A stretch of DNA of 11,714 nt from Acinetobacter sp. (GTDB lineage: Bacteria; Pseudomonadota; Gammaproteobacteria; Pseudomonadales; Moraxellaceae): contig JASLJB010000045.1 in NCBI GenBank assembly GCA_030152605.1, positions 1 through 11,714 on the forward strand, in the 5' to 3' direction. This document shows positions 1 to 7,455 of this stretch, one piece after another. The position numbers were made by a program, and so were the translations under genes. The notes beneath the pieces are model-generated. The model saw nothing but the letters and a program-made list of their open reading frames with translations, was not told the DNA's origin and made no database searches. Each line of letters opens with the position of its first letter. Within the stretch, counting starts at the first letter, position 1.

Positions 1-1
1 A

Positions 2-517
2 ATGAATGCCGCCGCTGAAAAAGACGCTCAACCTCTCGTTGGAATAATCATGGGTTCTCAATCTGATTGGGCTACTCTCGAACACACTGCCAATATGCTC
101 AAGCAGCTTGGTGTCCCTTTTGAAGCAGAAGTGGTTTCGGCACATCGTACCCCTGATCGATTATTTGAATATGCAGACACAGCGCGTGAGCGCGGCATTC
201 AAGTCATCATCGCTGGTGCTGGTGGTGCTGCGCATCTGCCAGGTATGTGTGCGGCAAAAACCGATCTTCCTGTACTCGGTGTACCGGTTAAATCATCGAT
301 TCTCAACGGTGTAGATTCATTGCTTTCCATCGTGCAAATGCCTGCTGGTATTGCGGTCGGCACTTTGGCGATCGGCCCTGCAGGCGCAACCAATGCGGCG
401 ATTATGGCTGCACAAATCCTCGGCCTAACGCGTGCAGATATCGCCAAAAATGTGGCGGATTTTCGTGCTGCACAAACCGAGAAAGTCGCCAGCAAAAATA
501 TTCCAGGTCAAGCGTAA
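2..517 (+). CDS. purE: N5-carboxyaminoimidazole ribonucleotide mutase (PurE)
   Basis: Cytoplasmic purine-synthesis enzyme. Class I PurE moves the carboxylate of N5-CAIR, made by PurK, to give CAIR, which PurC uses. The 171-residue protein has the family blocks in order: GIIMGSQSDW (residues 14-23) for substrate phosphate binding, SAHRTP (46-51) with the presumed catalytic His48, AGAGGAAHLPGM (71-82), and the SIVQMPAGIAVGTLAIG stretch near 109-125. Length is normal for the bacterial class I form. The start is the ATG at base 2. Its ribosome binding site lies outside the window, so an upstream in-frame start cannot be excluded, but the protein looks complete. It is followed after 14 bases by purK, the usual purE-purK pair, which supports the mutase assignment over the class II carboxylase. 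Confidence 0.96.
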   Translation: MNAAAEKDAQPLVGIIMGSQSDWATLEHTANMLKQLGVPFEAEVVSAHRTPDRLFEYADTARERGIQVIIAGAGGAAHLPGMCAAKTDLPVLGVPVKSSILNGVDSLLSIVQMPAGIAVGTLAIGPAGATNAAIMAAQILGLTRADIAKNVADFRAAQTEKVASKNIPGQA

Positions 518-531
518 TAAGGATTTGAATC

Positions 532-1659
532 ATGGACAAAACCATCGGTATTTTTGGTGGTGGACAATTGGGTCGCATGATGGCCCAAGCCGCACTTCCA
601 CTCAATATTCAATGCAGCTTCTTTGAGGCTGAAGTCAACTGCCCTGCTGCACAAATGGGTCAGGTCTTTTCCAGCCAAGCAGCAGATGCCTTGCAAAGCT
701 TTATCGACAGCGCCGACGTGTTCAGTTTAGAGTTTGAAAATACGCCATTGGCAGATGTCGATGTACTTACCCAACACAAGGCGATGTTTCCACCGCGCCA
801 AGCCTTAGCCATTGCACAAAATCGCCTGTCAGAAAAAGCGCTCTTTGATCAAATGCAAATTCCCGTGGCGCCATATTTGGCTGTGGATTCATTGACCAGC
901 CTTGAACATGCGGTACGTGAACTCGGTCTGCCTCTGGTCCTAAAAACGGCAACCGGTGGTTATGACGGTAAGGGCCAATTTGTATTGCGTCGTGCTGATC
1001 AGATCAGCCAAGCATGGGCAGAGTTAGGCCCAGCCAAAAGCCTCATTGCTGAAAGCTTTGTCAATTTCTCACGTGAAGTCTCGATCATTGCGGTACGTGG
1101 TCAAAATGGTGATGTGAAAACTTGGCCACTGGCAGAAAACCATCACCATCACGGGATTTTGTCACACTCGATCGTGCCTGCACCGAACAGTGCTGAGCTA
1201 CAACCGGTGGCCCAAGACTACATCACGCGCCTACTCAATCACCTCGACTATGTCGGTGTACTAACCCTAGAGCTGTTTGTGACTGAGCAGGGTTTATATG
1301 CCAATGAAATGGCGCCTCGTGTGCACAACTCTGGACACTGGTCGATTGAAGCCGCGATCTGTTCGCAGTTTGAAAACCATATCCGTGCAGTCGCAGGTCT
1401 GCCTTTGGGCTCAACCGATTTAATCCGTCCCACGGTGATGGTGAATATCATCGGTCAACATCCGAAGTCGAGCGAAGTTTTGGCCTTGGCCGGTGCGCAT
1501 TTGCATCTGTATAACAAGACTGAACGTGAAGGCCGTAAGATTGGTCACATCACGTTGATGCCAAACCACGCCGAACAGCTCACCGATTTGTGTCGTCAAT
1601 TGTCACAGATCTTGCCCGAGCCCTTGGCACTCACGGCTGATATGAAGATTGAGTTTTAA
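532..1659 (+). CDS. purK: N5-carboxyaminoimidazole ribonucleotide synthase (PurK)
   Basis: ATP-grasp enzyme that makes N5-CAIR from AIR, bicarbonate and ATP and hands it to PurE. The 375-residue protein opens with GIFGGGQLGRMM (residues 6-17), typical of the N-terminal domain. It has the ATP-grasp loop LKTATGGYDGKGQ (137-149), the ExS segment near 174-184, and the metal/ATP-site motif NEMAPRVHNSGHW (258-270). A natural run of four histidines sits at 204-207 (AENHHHHGIL); the family usually has one or two here. The start ATG is preceded by TAAGGA, which overlaps the purE stop, so the two genes are probably translationally coupled in one operon. No frameshift or missing motif is seen. Confidence 0.96.
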   Translation: MDKTIGIFGGGQLGRMMAQAALPLNIQCSFFEAEVNCPAAQMGQVFSSQAADALQSFIDSADVFSLEFENTPLADVDVLTQHKAMFPPRQALAIAQNRLSEKALFDQMQIPVAPYLAVDSLTSLEHAVRELGLPLVLKTATGGYDGKGQFVLRRADQISQAWAELGPAKSLIAESFVNFSREVSIIAVRGQNGDVKTWPLAENHHHHGILSHSIVPAPNSAELQPVAQDYITRLLNHLDYVGVLTLELFVTEQGLYANEMAPRVHNSGHWSIEAAICSQFENHIRAVAGLPLGSTDLIRPTVMVNIIGQHPKSSEVLALAGAHLHLYNKTEREGRKIGHITLMPNHAEQLTDLCRQLSQILPEPLALTADMKIEF

Positions 1660-1676
1660 GCAGCAGCCTGTCTGTC

Positions 1677-2180
1677 ATGAAAAAGACCGCCAACAAATAT
1701 CTGATCAGCGCCTGTCTGGTCGGTGACAATGTCCGCTATGACGGCAAACACTGTCTACAGCAGCAGCTACTAAAGTTGCTGCAACAACACCGTGCTGTCA
1801 GTATTTGCCCAGAAGTCATCGGCGGACTGAATACGCCACGTGCTGCCGCCGAAATCGTCGGCGGTGGCGGTTTGGACGTGCTCGCCGGTCGTGCCAAAGT
1901 GCTGGACTGTACTGGACAGGATGTCAGCGCCGCATTTATCCAAGGTGCTTATGCCGCACTCGCGCTGGCACAGCAGCATCAAGTGACGCATGTGGTGCTC
2001 AAAGCCAATAGTCCTTCATGTGGCTCAATGGCTATCTATGACGGCAGCTTTAGTGGAACTAAAATTGTGGCCGATGGCGTCACCGCTGCCCTCCTCAAGC
2101 AGCAGCATTTCTCCGTCATCAACGAAGCGCAGTTCCTCGAGCAGTTGCATTATTTCCCGCAAGAAGATCAGGAAATTTAA
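1677..2180 (+). CDS. DUF523 family protein, TudS-like (possible thiouracil desulfidase)
   Basis: A 167-residue DUF523 protein. Members studied as TudS carry a [4Fe-4S] cluster held by three cysteines and remove sulfur from thiouracil; that this copy does so is inference. Visible family marks are SACLVG (residues 11-16, Cys13), SICPEVIGGL (42-51, Cys44) and LKANSPSCGS (108-117, Cys115). These three are the likely cluster ligands; Cys26 and Cys78 are additional. The glycine-rich stretch near 62-65 and the TKIVADGVTAALL tail also fit the family. It starts 17 bases after the purK stop on the same strand with no terminator between, so it is probably the last gene of the purEK operon, although no clear ribosome binding site precedes the ATG. 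Its stop overlaps that of the convergent symporter gene by 4 bases. Confidence 0.85.
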   Translation: MKKTANKYLISACLVGDNVRYDGKHCLQQQLLKLLQQHRAVSICPEVIGGLNTPRAAAEIVGGGGLDVLAGRAKVLDCTGQDVSAAFIQGAYAALALAQQHQVTHVVLKANSPSCGSMAIYDGSFSGTKIVADGVTAALLKQQHFSVINEAQFLEQLHYFPQEDQEI

Positions 2181-3148
2181 GTCACGCCGCTTTTTTCAAC
2201 AGCGCCTTGCTCTTGTTGATCCGCTTTGCTGGCCCAATAACTGGCCAAAGCAGGCCCTGAAATATTATGCCAAAGACTAAAGATCGCACTCGGCACGGCA
2301 GTCACGGGTGACGCAGCAAAATGTACCGCAGCCAATGCCACCCCCAAACCTGAGTTTTGCATCCCGACTTCGATCGCCACAGCTTTACAATCGGCATAGG
2401 CCAAATTGAAAAAACGACTGGCCCAAAAGCCCAATAAAAAACCCAGTGCATTGTGTAGCATCACCACACCCAAGATCAGCAACCCAGACTCTAAGATCGC
2501 GGCTTTACTAGCGCCGATAATCGCAGCCACGATCGCGACGATTGCCACCACAGACAGCAAGGGCAGCACTTGCACATACTGCTCTGCTTTGCTTTTGAGT
2601 ACGCTACGCAGGATCACGCCTAAAATGATCGGCACCAACACCACCTGTAGTATCGACACAAACATCGAGCTGGCATTGATTTCAATCCAATGACTGGCCA
2701 GAAGATAAAATATAAATGGGGTCAGTAATGGTGCCAGCAAGGTCGAGACCGAAGTACAGGCCACGGATAATGCGATATTGCCCTTGGCCATATAGGTAAT
2801 CACATTCGAGGCCGTTCCGCCCGGACAGCAACCGACCAAGATCACGCCAATGGCGATTTCAGCCGGCAATTGAAATAGCTGACACAGTGCATAGGCCAGC
2901 CCCGGCATCACAATAAATTGCGCCAACACCCCGATCAACACCGCTTTGGGATGCTGTAATACCCCTTTAAAATCAGCCAGCGTCATGGTCATGCCCATAC
3001 CAAACATAATGATCCCGAGCATCAAGGTGATATAGGCTTTAAGCCAAACAAAGGCCTCTGGCATCCATAAAGCAATCCCCGCAAACAGCAGCACCCACAG
3101 CGCAAAGGTTTTTTGAATCCATTGGTTTAAGCGCAATAACATCGGCAT
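2177..3148 (-). CDS. Sodium-dependent symporter of the bile acid:sodium symporter (BASS/SBF) family
   Basis: Inner-membrane secondary transporter, 323 residues, with about ten hydrophobic segments and the BASS fold signature. The two unwound-helix motifs are present: VGCCPGGTASNVITYMAKGN (105-124) and IEVGMQNSGLGVALA (259-273). Residues Gln77, Ser114, Asn115, Ser128, Thr132, Glu260, Met263 and Gln264 fall at the positions I recall for the two sodium sites of the Neisseria ASBT homologue, so sodium coupling is likely intact. The substrate is not evident; bacterial relatives move pantoate, pyruvate-like acids or bile acids. A GGAG lies 8 bases before the ATG at 3148, favouring that start over the second Met (residue 3). 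The gene is convergent with the DUF523 gene, and the stops share TTAA. It is oriented like pncA, 171 bases upstream. Confidence 0.9.
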   Translation of the reverse strand: MPMLLRLNQWIQKTFALWVLLFAGIALWMPEAFVWLKAYITLMLGIIMFGMGMTMTLADFKGVLQHPKAVLIGVLAQFIVMPGLAYALCQLFQLPAEIAIGVILVGCCPGGTASNVITYMAKGNIALSVACTSVSTLLAPLLTPFIFYLLASHWIEINASSMFVSILQVVLVPIILGVILRSVLKSKAEQYVQVLPLLSVVAIVAIVAAIIGASKAAILESGLLILGVVMLHNALGFLLGFWASRFFNLAYADCKAVAIEVGMQNSGLGVALAAVHFAASPVTAVPSAIFSLWHNISGPALASYWASKADQQEQGAVEKSGVT

Positions 3149-3319
3149 CGCTTCTGCTCCATCAGCATCATCAGTAAAAATTAGTGAAATTCGTCATTCG
3201 TCATAAGCAACAAAGCATTTGCTTCGATATTGAGATCGGGAGATATGGGAATTTTTGCTCTTGAAATGGCGGACTTTTTAAACAAAAGGCGCGAATCAGC
3301 TGAGGGGGTTCGTGCCCCA
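3149..3319. other. Intergenic region between pncA and the symporter gene
   Basis: No gene seen. It should hold the symporter promoter, but I cannot pick one with confidence. It contains a tandem 7-bp repeat (ATTCGTC twice, 3189-3202) and a short GGGG/CCCC hairpin just after the pncA stop (3304-3317) that lacks a U-tract, so it is not a convincing terminator. Confidence 0.4.
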
Positions 3320-3949
3320 TTAGCCAAAAATATCTTTGAGATAAATACGTTTCACCCCATGCGCAAGCATGCTTTGCCATGCCTGTTGTAAGGAACCATC
3401 CAGATCGATGGCGCGTGTCGCATCCGCAATCACATAACAGTCAAAGCCCAACTTACATGCATCGATGGCGCTCCATGCCACACAAAAGTCAGTTGCGATG
3501 CCGACGATAAAGACTTGATCAATGCCACGCGCCTGTAAATAACCGGCCAGTCCAGTCGAGGTGCGATGATCGGCCTCCATAAAAGCAGAATAACTGTCGA
3601 TCTCGGCATGATAGCCTTTACGAATAATCAGTTGCGCGCTAGGCAGATGTAGATCGGGGTGAAAGTCGGCATCAACCGTGCCTTGGACACAATGCTCAGG
3701 CCATAAGACTTGTGGGCCATAGTCGAGCTGTATACTTTCAAATGGCTGTTTTCCGGGATGATTTTTTGCAAAAGAGATATGATTCTCTGGATGCCAATCT
3801 TGAGTCAGCACGATATGATCAAAAAAATCTGCTAAGCGATTGATGTTGGGGATGATCTGATCCGCATTGGCCACGGCCAGCTGCCCACCTGGGGTAAACC
3901 CATTTTGGACATCCACCACGATAAGCGCGCATTTTTGTTTGGATAACAT
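3320..3949 (-). CDS. pncA: Nicotinamidase (PncA), isochorismatase-like hydrolase
   Basis: Cytoplasmic enzyme that hydrolyses nicotinamide to nicotinic acid for NAD salvage; the same family activates pyrazinamide. The 209-residue protein has the full cysteine-hydrolase triad: Asp13 (VVDVQNGF), Lys111 (IIRKGYH) and Cys156 (GIATDFCVAWS). The metal site is Asp51 and His53 (TQDWHPENH) and His86 (LWPEHCVQGT). These spacings match the A. baumannii nicotinamidase with a constant offset of three residues, from memory of that structure. A purine-rich GGGAAGA precedes the ATG at 3949. The gene stands alone, divergent from dapA. Confidence 0.95.
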   Translation of the reverse strand: MLSKQKCALIVVDVQNGFTPGGQLAVANADQIIPNINRLADFFDHIVLTQDWHPENHISFAKNHPGKQPFESIQLDYGPQVLWPEHCVQGTVDADFHPDLHLPSAQLIIRKGYHAEIDSYSAFMEADHRTSTGLAGYLQARGIDQVFIVGIATDFCVAWSAIDACKLGFDCYVIADATRAIDLDGSLQQAWQSMLAHGVKRIYLKDIFG

Positions 3950-4003
3950 TTCGATCTTCCCCGCTGAGCCTGACCTTCACAACATCGATGAAAGCCTGCA
4001 AAT

Positions 4004-4031
4004 ATCATAAACAAGATTTGAGCGACCACAA
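4004..4031 (-). promoter_or_regulatory. Possible sigma-70 promoter of pncA
   Basis: On the minus strand TTGTGG (4026-4031) and TATGAT (4004-4009) are separated by 16 bases, about 55 bases upstream of the pncA start. The -10 is good and the -35 moderate. Prediction by eye only. Confidence 0.35.
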
Positions 4032-4270
4032 GCGCAAAGCTTGAATATTTTAACTGTAATGCTCTGAAAGTATTCGCTGCCAGAGCTCGATCTTAAAACT
4101 TTAGTGGCAACAGTGAAAATAAAACCCCAACACTCGCATGCGCGTGGTCTATTTGAATTACAGCGCTATGCTTCATGCCGCTTAGCTTAGCGCTACTTGA
4201 TGCCGTTATTTAAATCTATCTGATCTTTGTGGCATTTCAGAAAGTTTTTAACCCCAATCAACAATTCATA

Positions 4271-4299
4271 TTGTTCTACACCGCTGAATCAGTCATAAT
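4271..4299 (+). promoter_or_regulatory. Possible sigma-70 promoter of dapA-bamC
   Basis: TTGTTC (4271-4276), a 17-base spacer and CATAAT (4294-4299) form a plausible promoter. It would give a leader of about 115 bases before dapA. The -10 matches five of six consensus bases and the -35 is weaker. Prediction by eye. Confidence 0.4.
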
Positions 4300-4421
4300 T
4301 TGGGTAAGCATTACTCAATACTGCAACAGTACTGATTTTACTTAAAATCAAAAAACTACCCAGCACCGCTATATTCGTTAGTTTTATCTAAAGCGCACGG
4401 GCAAATAGGATTTTTTTCAAA

Positions 4422-5318
4422 ATGACTCAGCAAGCACAGATTATTCAAGGCTCAATTGTCGCCATCGTCACCCCAATGAATGAAGATGGCAGTGTAGATT
4501 GGAAGAGCCTCGAAAAGCTCGTTGAGTGGCACATCGCCCAAGGCACCAACAGTATTGTTGCTGTGGGCACGACCGGCGAAGCATCAACATTACGTATGGC
4601 CGAACACACCCAAGTGATTAAAGAAATCATCCGTGTCGCCAACAAACGTATTCCGATTATTGCGGGTACAGGTGCAAACTCAACCCACGAAGCAATTGAG
4701 CTCACCCAAGAAGCCAAAGAACTCGGTGCAGATGCCGCACTATTAGTCACCCCTTATTATAATAAACCGACCCAAGAAGGCCTGTATCAGCACTATAAAA
4801 CTGTGGCTGAAGCGGTTGATTTACCGATTATTTTATATAACGTTCCCGGCCGTACCGGTGTCGATATGCAAAACGATACCGTGATCCGTCTTGCAGACAT
4901 CGAAAACATTGTCGGGATTAAAGATGCCACTGGCGATGTACCACGTGGTCAAGCCTTGCTTCAAGGCTTAAACGGCAAGAACATGGCCGTCTATTCGGGC
5001 GATGACGCGACTGCTTCACAGCTGATGGCGCATGGCGCTCAGGGCAATATTTCGGTTACAGCCAATATTGCACCGCAATTGATGAGCCAACTCTGTGCTG
5101 CTGCATTGGCAGGTGATCTAGAACAAGCACAGCAGATCAATAATAAGGTTGCAAAATTAAACAATATTCTATTTTGCGAATCGAACCCAATTCCAGTGAA
5201 ATGGGCATTATACGAAATGGCGTTAATTGGTTCAGGCATTCGCCTACCACTAACACCACTTGCAGAACAATATCGTGCGCCACTGCGTGAAGAACTTACT
5301 GCAGCGGGCGTCATTTAA
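4422..5318 (+). CDS. dapA: 4-hydroxy-tetrahydrodipicolinate synthase (DapA)
   Basis: Cytoplasmic enzyme condensing pyruvate with aspartate semialdehyde, the first committed step to diaminopimelate and lysine. The 298-residue TIM barrel has all expected residues: GTTGE (49-53) with Thr50 and Thr51, PYYNKP (111-116) with Tyr113, LYNVPGRTG (138-146) with Tyr139 and Arg144, and GIKDATGD (165-172) with the Schiff-base Lys167. These correspond to E. coli Thr44, Tyr107, Tyr133, Arg138 and Lys161 with a constant offset of six. A TAGGA lies 11 bases before the ATG with a T-tract between, a rather long spacing. The bamC-like gene follows after 15 bases, the same neighbour as in E. coli and other gammaproteobacteria. 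Confidence 0.97.
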   Translation: MTQQAQIIQGSIVAIVTPMNEDGSVDWKSLEKLVEWHIAQGTNSIVAVGTTGEASTLRMAEHTQVIKEIIRVANKRIPIIAGTGANSTHEAIELTQEAKELGADAALLVTPYYNKPTQEGLYQHYKTVAEAVDLPIILYNVPGRTGVDMQNDTVIRLADIENIVGIKDATGDVPRGQALLQGLNGKNMAVYSGDDATASQLMAHGAQGNISVTANIAPQLMSQLCAAALAGDLEQAQQINNKVAKLNNILFCESNPIPVKWALYEMALIGSGIRLPLTPLAEQYRAPLREELTAAGVI

Positions 5319-5333
5319 TAAGAGCTTAGTATT

Positions 5334-5942
5334 ATGCAATTACGTTTTGGTTTAACTCTTGCCCTTTCAGCCTTAAGTTTGGCGGGTTGTAATTCCATCG
5401 GGATCAGTAATGGTTCATTAGATTATAAAAATACAACCACCTTAGAGCCACTCAAGTATCCAGAAGGTTCGATGGTTAGACCAGCAACGCCGATGTATCC
5501 AGCCCCTATTGTGGATGCTTTAGCGCTTGAACATGCACCAAACTTTGACAACAAATCGGGCAACCGTTTTGACTTACCACGCCCTAAAGCAGCACAAGGC
5601 TCAGCTCAATCCCAAGCGAACTTGAATGCTGAAGCACCAGTCGGCCGTCCACAACTGCTCAAAGATGGCAATGGCAATCCTTTGCTACGCATCGATGGCA
5701 GTCATGCAACCACTTGGCAATACACCCTCGCAACTTTGAGTAGCTTGAATCAGCAGATTATTGCGCAAAGCAAAAACTCTTATGAAGCAACCATCAAGGT
5801 TGGCGAGCAAAATTATGTGGTTCGTCTCAACGCTGTTGGTTTGAGCAACAACATTGCGATCTTCAATCCTGATAACAGTTTTGCCGACAAAACCATCGCC
5901 AGCGAACTGTTAACCCAGATTTTTCAAAACTGGCCAGCCTAG
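5334..5942 (+). CDS. bamC: Short BamC-like outer-membrane lipoprotein
   Basis: Probable lipoprotein subunit of the BAM complex that inserts beta-barrel proteins. The signal peptide (1-18) ends in a lipobox, SLAGC, with the lipidated Cys19; Asn20 at +2 fits outer-membrane sorting. Residues 29-85 (LDYKN, LKYPEGSM, an alternating Pro/Ala stretch, RFDLPRP) resemble the extended N-terminal region of BamC that binds BamD. Residues 115-201 look like one helix-grip domain. At 202 residues it is much shorter than E. coli BamC (about 344 residues, two helix-grip domains), so one domain appears to be missing. No frameshift is visible, and the gene ends cleanly with TAG inside a terminator hairpin. Position directly after dapA supports the identity more than the sequence alone does. 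Confidence 0.75.
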   Translation: MQLRFGLTLALSALSLAGCNSIGISNGSLDYKNTTTLEPLKYPEGSMVRPATPMYPAPIVDALALEHAPNFDNKSGNRFDLPRPKAAQGSAQSQANLNAEAPVGRPQLLKDGNGNPLLRIDGSHATTWQYTLATLSSLNQQIIAQSKNSYEATIKVGEQNYVVRLNAVGLSNNIAIFNPDNSFADKTIASELLTQIFQNWPA

Positions 5943-5966
5943 CCCTCAGCTAGGCAATTTTTTTTT
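5937..5966 (+). terminator. Intrinsic terminator overlapping the bamC stop, just before purC
   Basis: A 7-bp stem GCCTAGC / GCTAGGC (5937-5943 and 5949-5955) with loop CCTCA is followed by AA and nine T. The bamC stop TAG (5940-5942) is inside the left arm, and the T-run ends 15 bases before the purC ATG. Confidence 0.85.
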
Positions 5967-5981
5967 GTTAAAGGTTCCCCC

Positions 5982-6701
5982 ATGTTAAAACAAACCTTGC
6001 TCTATACTGGTAAAGCCAAATCCGTTTATGAAACTGATAGTGCTGACCACTTGATTTTAGTCTTTCGTGATGATGCCTCCGCGTTTAATGGCGAAAAAAT
6101 CGAACAACTAGATCGTAAAGGTAAGGTCAATAACCGTTTTAATGCCTTTATTATGGAAAAATTATCTGAAGCGGGTGTCGAAACTCACTTTGAAAAGCTA
6201 CTTTCACCGACTGAAGTTTTGGTGAAAAAGCTAGATATGATTCCTGTCGAATGCGTGATTCGTAACTTTGCTGCAGGTTCACTCTGCCGTCGTCTTGGGG
6301 TAGAAGAAGGCAAGCAACTCACGCCACCGACCTTCGAATTGTTCTTTAAAGATGATGCATTGGGTGATCCAATGGTCAACGAATCACAAGCAATTGCACT
6401 AGGTTGGGCAACGGCTGAACAACTTGAAGATATGAAAGTGCTGACCTACAAAGTCAACCAAGTGTTAAAAGACTTATTCGATCAAGGCAACATGATTCTG
6501 GTCGACTTTAAACTTGAGTTTGGTGTATTCCATGACCGTATCGTACTGGGTGATGAATTCTCACCAGATGGCTGCCGTCTATGGGACAAAGAAACCAAGA
6601 AAAAACTCGACAAAGACCGTTTCCGCCAAGGTTTAGGTGGTGTGGTTGAAGCATATGAAGAAGTTGCTGCACGTATTGGTATCGATCTTTCTGATATCTA
6701 A
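5982..6701 (+). CDS. purC: Phosphoribosylaminoimidazole-succinocarboxamide synthase (PurC)
   Basis: Makes SAICAR from CAIR, aspartate and ATP in the purine pathway, acting on the product of PurE. The 239-residue protein has the family blocks: LLYTGKAKSVYE (6-17), FRDDASAFNGEK (28-39), PVECVIRNFAAGSLCRR (88-104), KDDALGDPMVNE (123-134), DFKLEFG (175-181) and LGDEFSPDGCRLWD (189-202). The length matches the monofunctional bacterial enzyme. AAAGG lies 7 bases before the ATG. Only 15 bases separate the preceding U-tract from the start, so purC must be expressed by readthrough of the bamC terminator or from a promoter inside bamC. Confidence 0.97.
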   Translation: MLKQTLLYTGKAKSVYETDSADHLILVFRDDASAFNGEKIEQLDRKGKVNNRFNAFIMEKLSEAGVETHFEKLLSPTEVLVKKLDMIPVECVIRNFAAGSLCRRLGVEEGKQLTPPTFELFFKDDALGDPMVNESQAIALGWATAEQLEDMKVLTYKVNQVLKDLFDQGNMILVDFKLEFGVFHDRIVLGDEFSPDGCRLWDKETKKKLDKDRFRQGLGGVVEAYEEVAARIGIDLSDI

Positions 6702-6720
6702 TCTGAGTGACAAAACTTAA

Positions 6721-6769
6721 GCTTAAAAGCACAGGCCAGGTCAATATGATCTGGCCTGTGCTTTTAAGC
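6721..6769. terminator. Long hairpin terminator after purC
   Basis: Arms 6721-6739 and 6751-6769 pair perfectly over 19 bp. Three further pairs, one a G-U, close a 5-base AATAT loop. The U-rich part is a short TTTT inside the right arm, and no run follows it. It sits 19 bases after the purC stop and could act in both directions. Confidence 0.7.
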
Positions 6770-6976
6770 GATCGAAAAACTTAAGCGCGATTCGCGTTTG
6801 CTTTCTCTAGTCCTGTATCTTCAAGCGAAGCGATCTTGCAACAACTATATTTTTCAACAAGATAGTGCTGCTTTAATCCATCATAATTATCTATTTTTTA
6901 AAGCTATTTATGGAAGAGTCGGTGTTTTATGTTAGATTAAGGCTATGCCTAAGTTCGGCATTTTAAGGAGATCGCA
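6770..6976. other. Noncoding gap upstream of the small acidic protein gene
   Basis: AT-rich, no gene seen. It should contain the promoter of the downstream gene. TATGTTAGAT (6929-6938) offers overlapping -10 candidates, but I find no matching -35. Confidence 0.35.
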
Positions 6977-7354
6977 GTGAGTTATTATCATATCATTCTA
7001 GAAGTTAATGATCATATCAGTACGATTGAGCAAAGCCGTGATATTGAAATTTTCAACATCACCGAGATTCAACCCTACTTACATGCGATTTTATTGCCGT
7101 ACTTCAATGAACAACTGCTTGAACTCGAAGATGAAAACATCGAATTTGCTGATGTCCTACACTTTGAGATTAAACAAACGATTTTACCTATTGAACATCT
7201 GATCGAAGAAGAACAAAAACAGCTTCCAAGCGACACCGATGTCACCATTACTGCGCATGAGATCCTCAATGATCGTGGCTTGGCCCAAGATGTGACTGCC
7301 GTGATCTTAGATATCTTAGATGCAGTAAAAATCGATCAAGTTGACCTCGAGTAA
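6977..7354 (+). CDS. Small acidic protein of unknown function
   Basis: A 125-residue protein that I do not recognise. It starts with GTG, chosen because AAGGAG (6965-6970) lies 6 bases upstream, a strong ribosome binding site. The composition is striking: 28 Asp/Glu against 5 Lys/Arg, with no cysteine or tryptophan. It has no signal peptide or membrane segment, so it is probably cytosolic. Predicted features by eye are an N-terminal strand (YYHIILEV, 3-10), a mixed middle, an acidic run IEEEQKQ (76-82) and a C-terminal helical part (93-118). It is monocistronic, flanked by the purC hairpin and a strong terminator. The codon use and ribosome binding site argue that it is a real gene. The acidity could indicate a nucleic-acid mimic or an inhibitor of a basic partner, but that is speculation. 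Confidence 0.8.
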   Translation: MSYYHIILEVNDHISTIEQSRDIEIFNITEIQPYLHAILLPYFNEQLLELEDENIEFADVLHFEIKQTILPIEHLIEEEQKQLPSDTDVTITAHEILNDRGLAQDVTAVILDILDAVKIDQVDLE

Positions 7355-7390
7355 TGACTGAAAAATACCAAAGATTGAAACAAAAAAATT

Positions 7391-7424
7391 AAATAAAACC
7401 CGATGCATGCATCGGGTTTTATTT
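7391..7424. terminator. Bidirectional terminator between the acidic protein gene and mltB
   Basis: A perfect 34-bp palindrome centred on GCATGC has an AAATAAAA arm on one side and TTTTATTT on the other around a CCCGATGC core. It follows the stop at 7354 by about 36 bases and the mltB stop (7456) by about 31 bases, so it serves both convergent genes. Confidence 0.9.
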
Positions 7425-7455
7425 TGTCGCTAGCGCCCTTAAGGGCTCAGCCTTG

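Larger units (their letters stand above)
3950..4421. other. Divergent intergenic region pncA/dapA
   Basis: No convincing gene in 472 bases. It holds the two outward promoters proposed separately. It also holds an imperfect direct repeat (AGCGCTA followed by CTTSATGCCG, at 4162-4180 and 4189-4205) and a small inverted repeat GATTTT-ACTT-AAAATC (4334-4349) in the dapA leader. I see no riboswitch-like structure or attenuator with a U-tract. Confidence 0.5.

Noticed and set aside
2406..2693. A 95-codon plus-strand open frame
   Set aside because: Antisense shadow inside the symporter gene, which has clear sodium-site motifs.
4261..4421. Lysine riboswitch or attenuator in the dapA leader
   Set aside because: The leader is short, lacks a terminator with a U-tract, and I see no lysine-box-like pairing; only a 6-bp inverted repeat is present.
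4445..4750. A 101-codon minus-strand open frame
   Set aside because: Antisense shadow of dapA.
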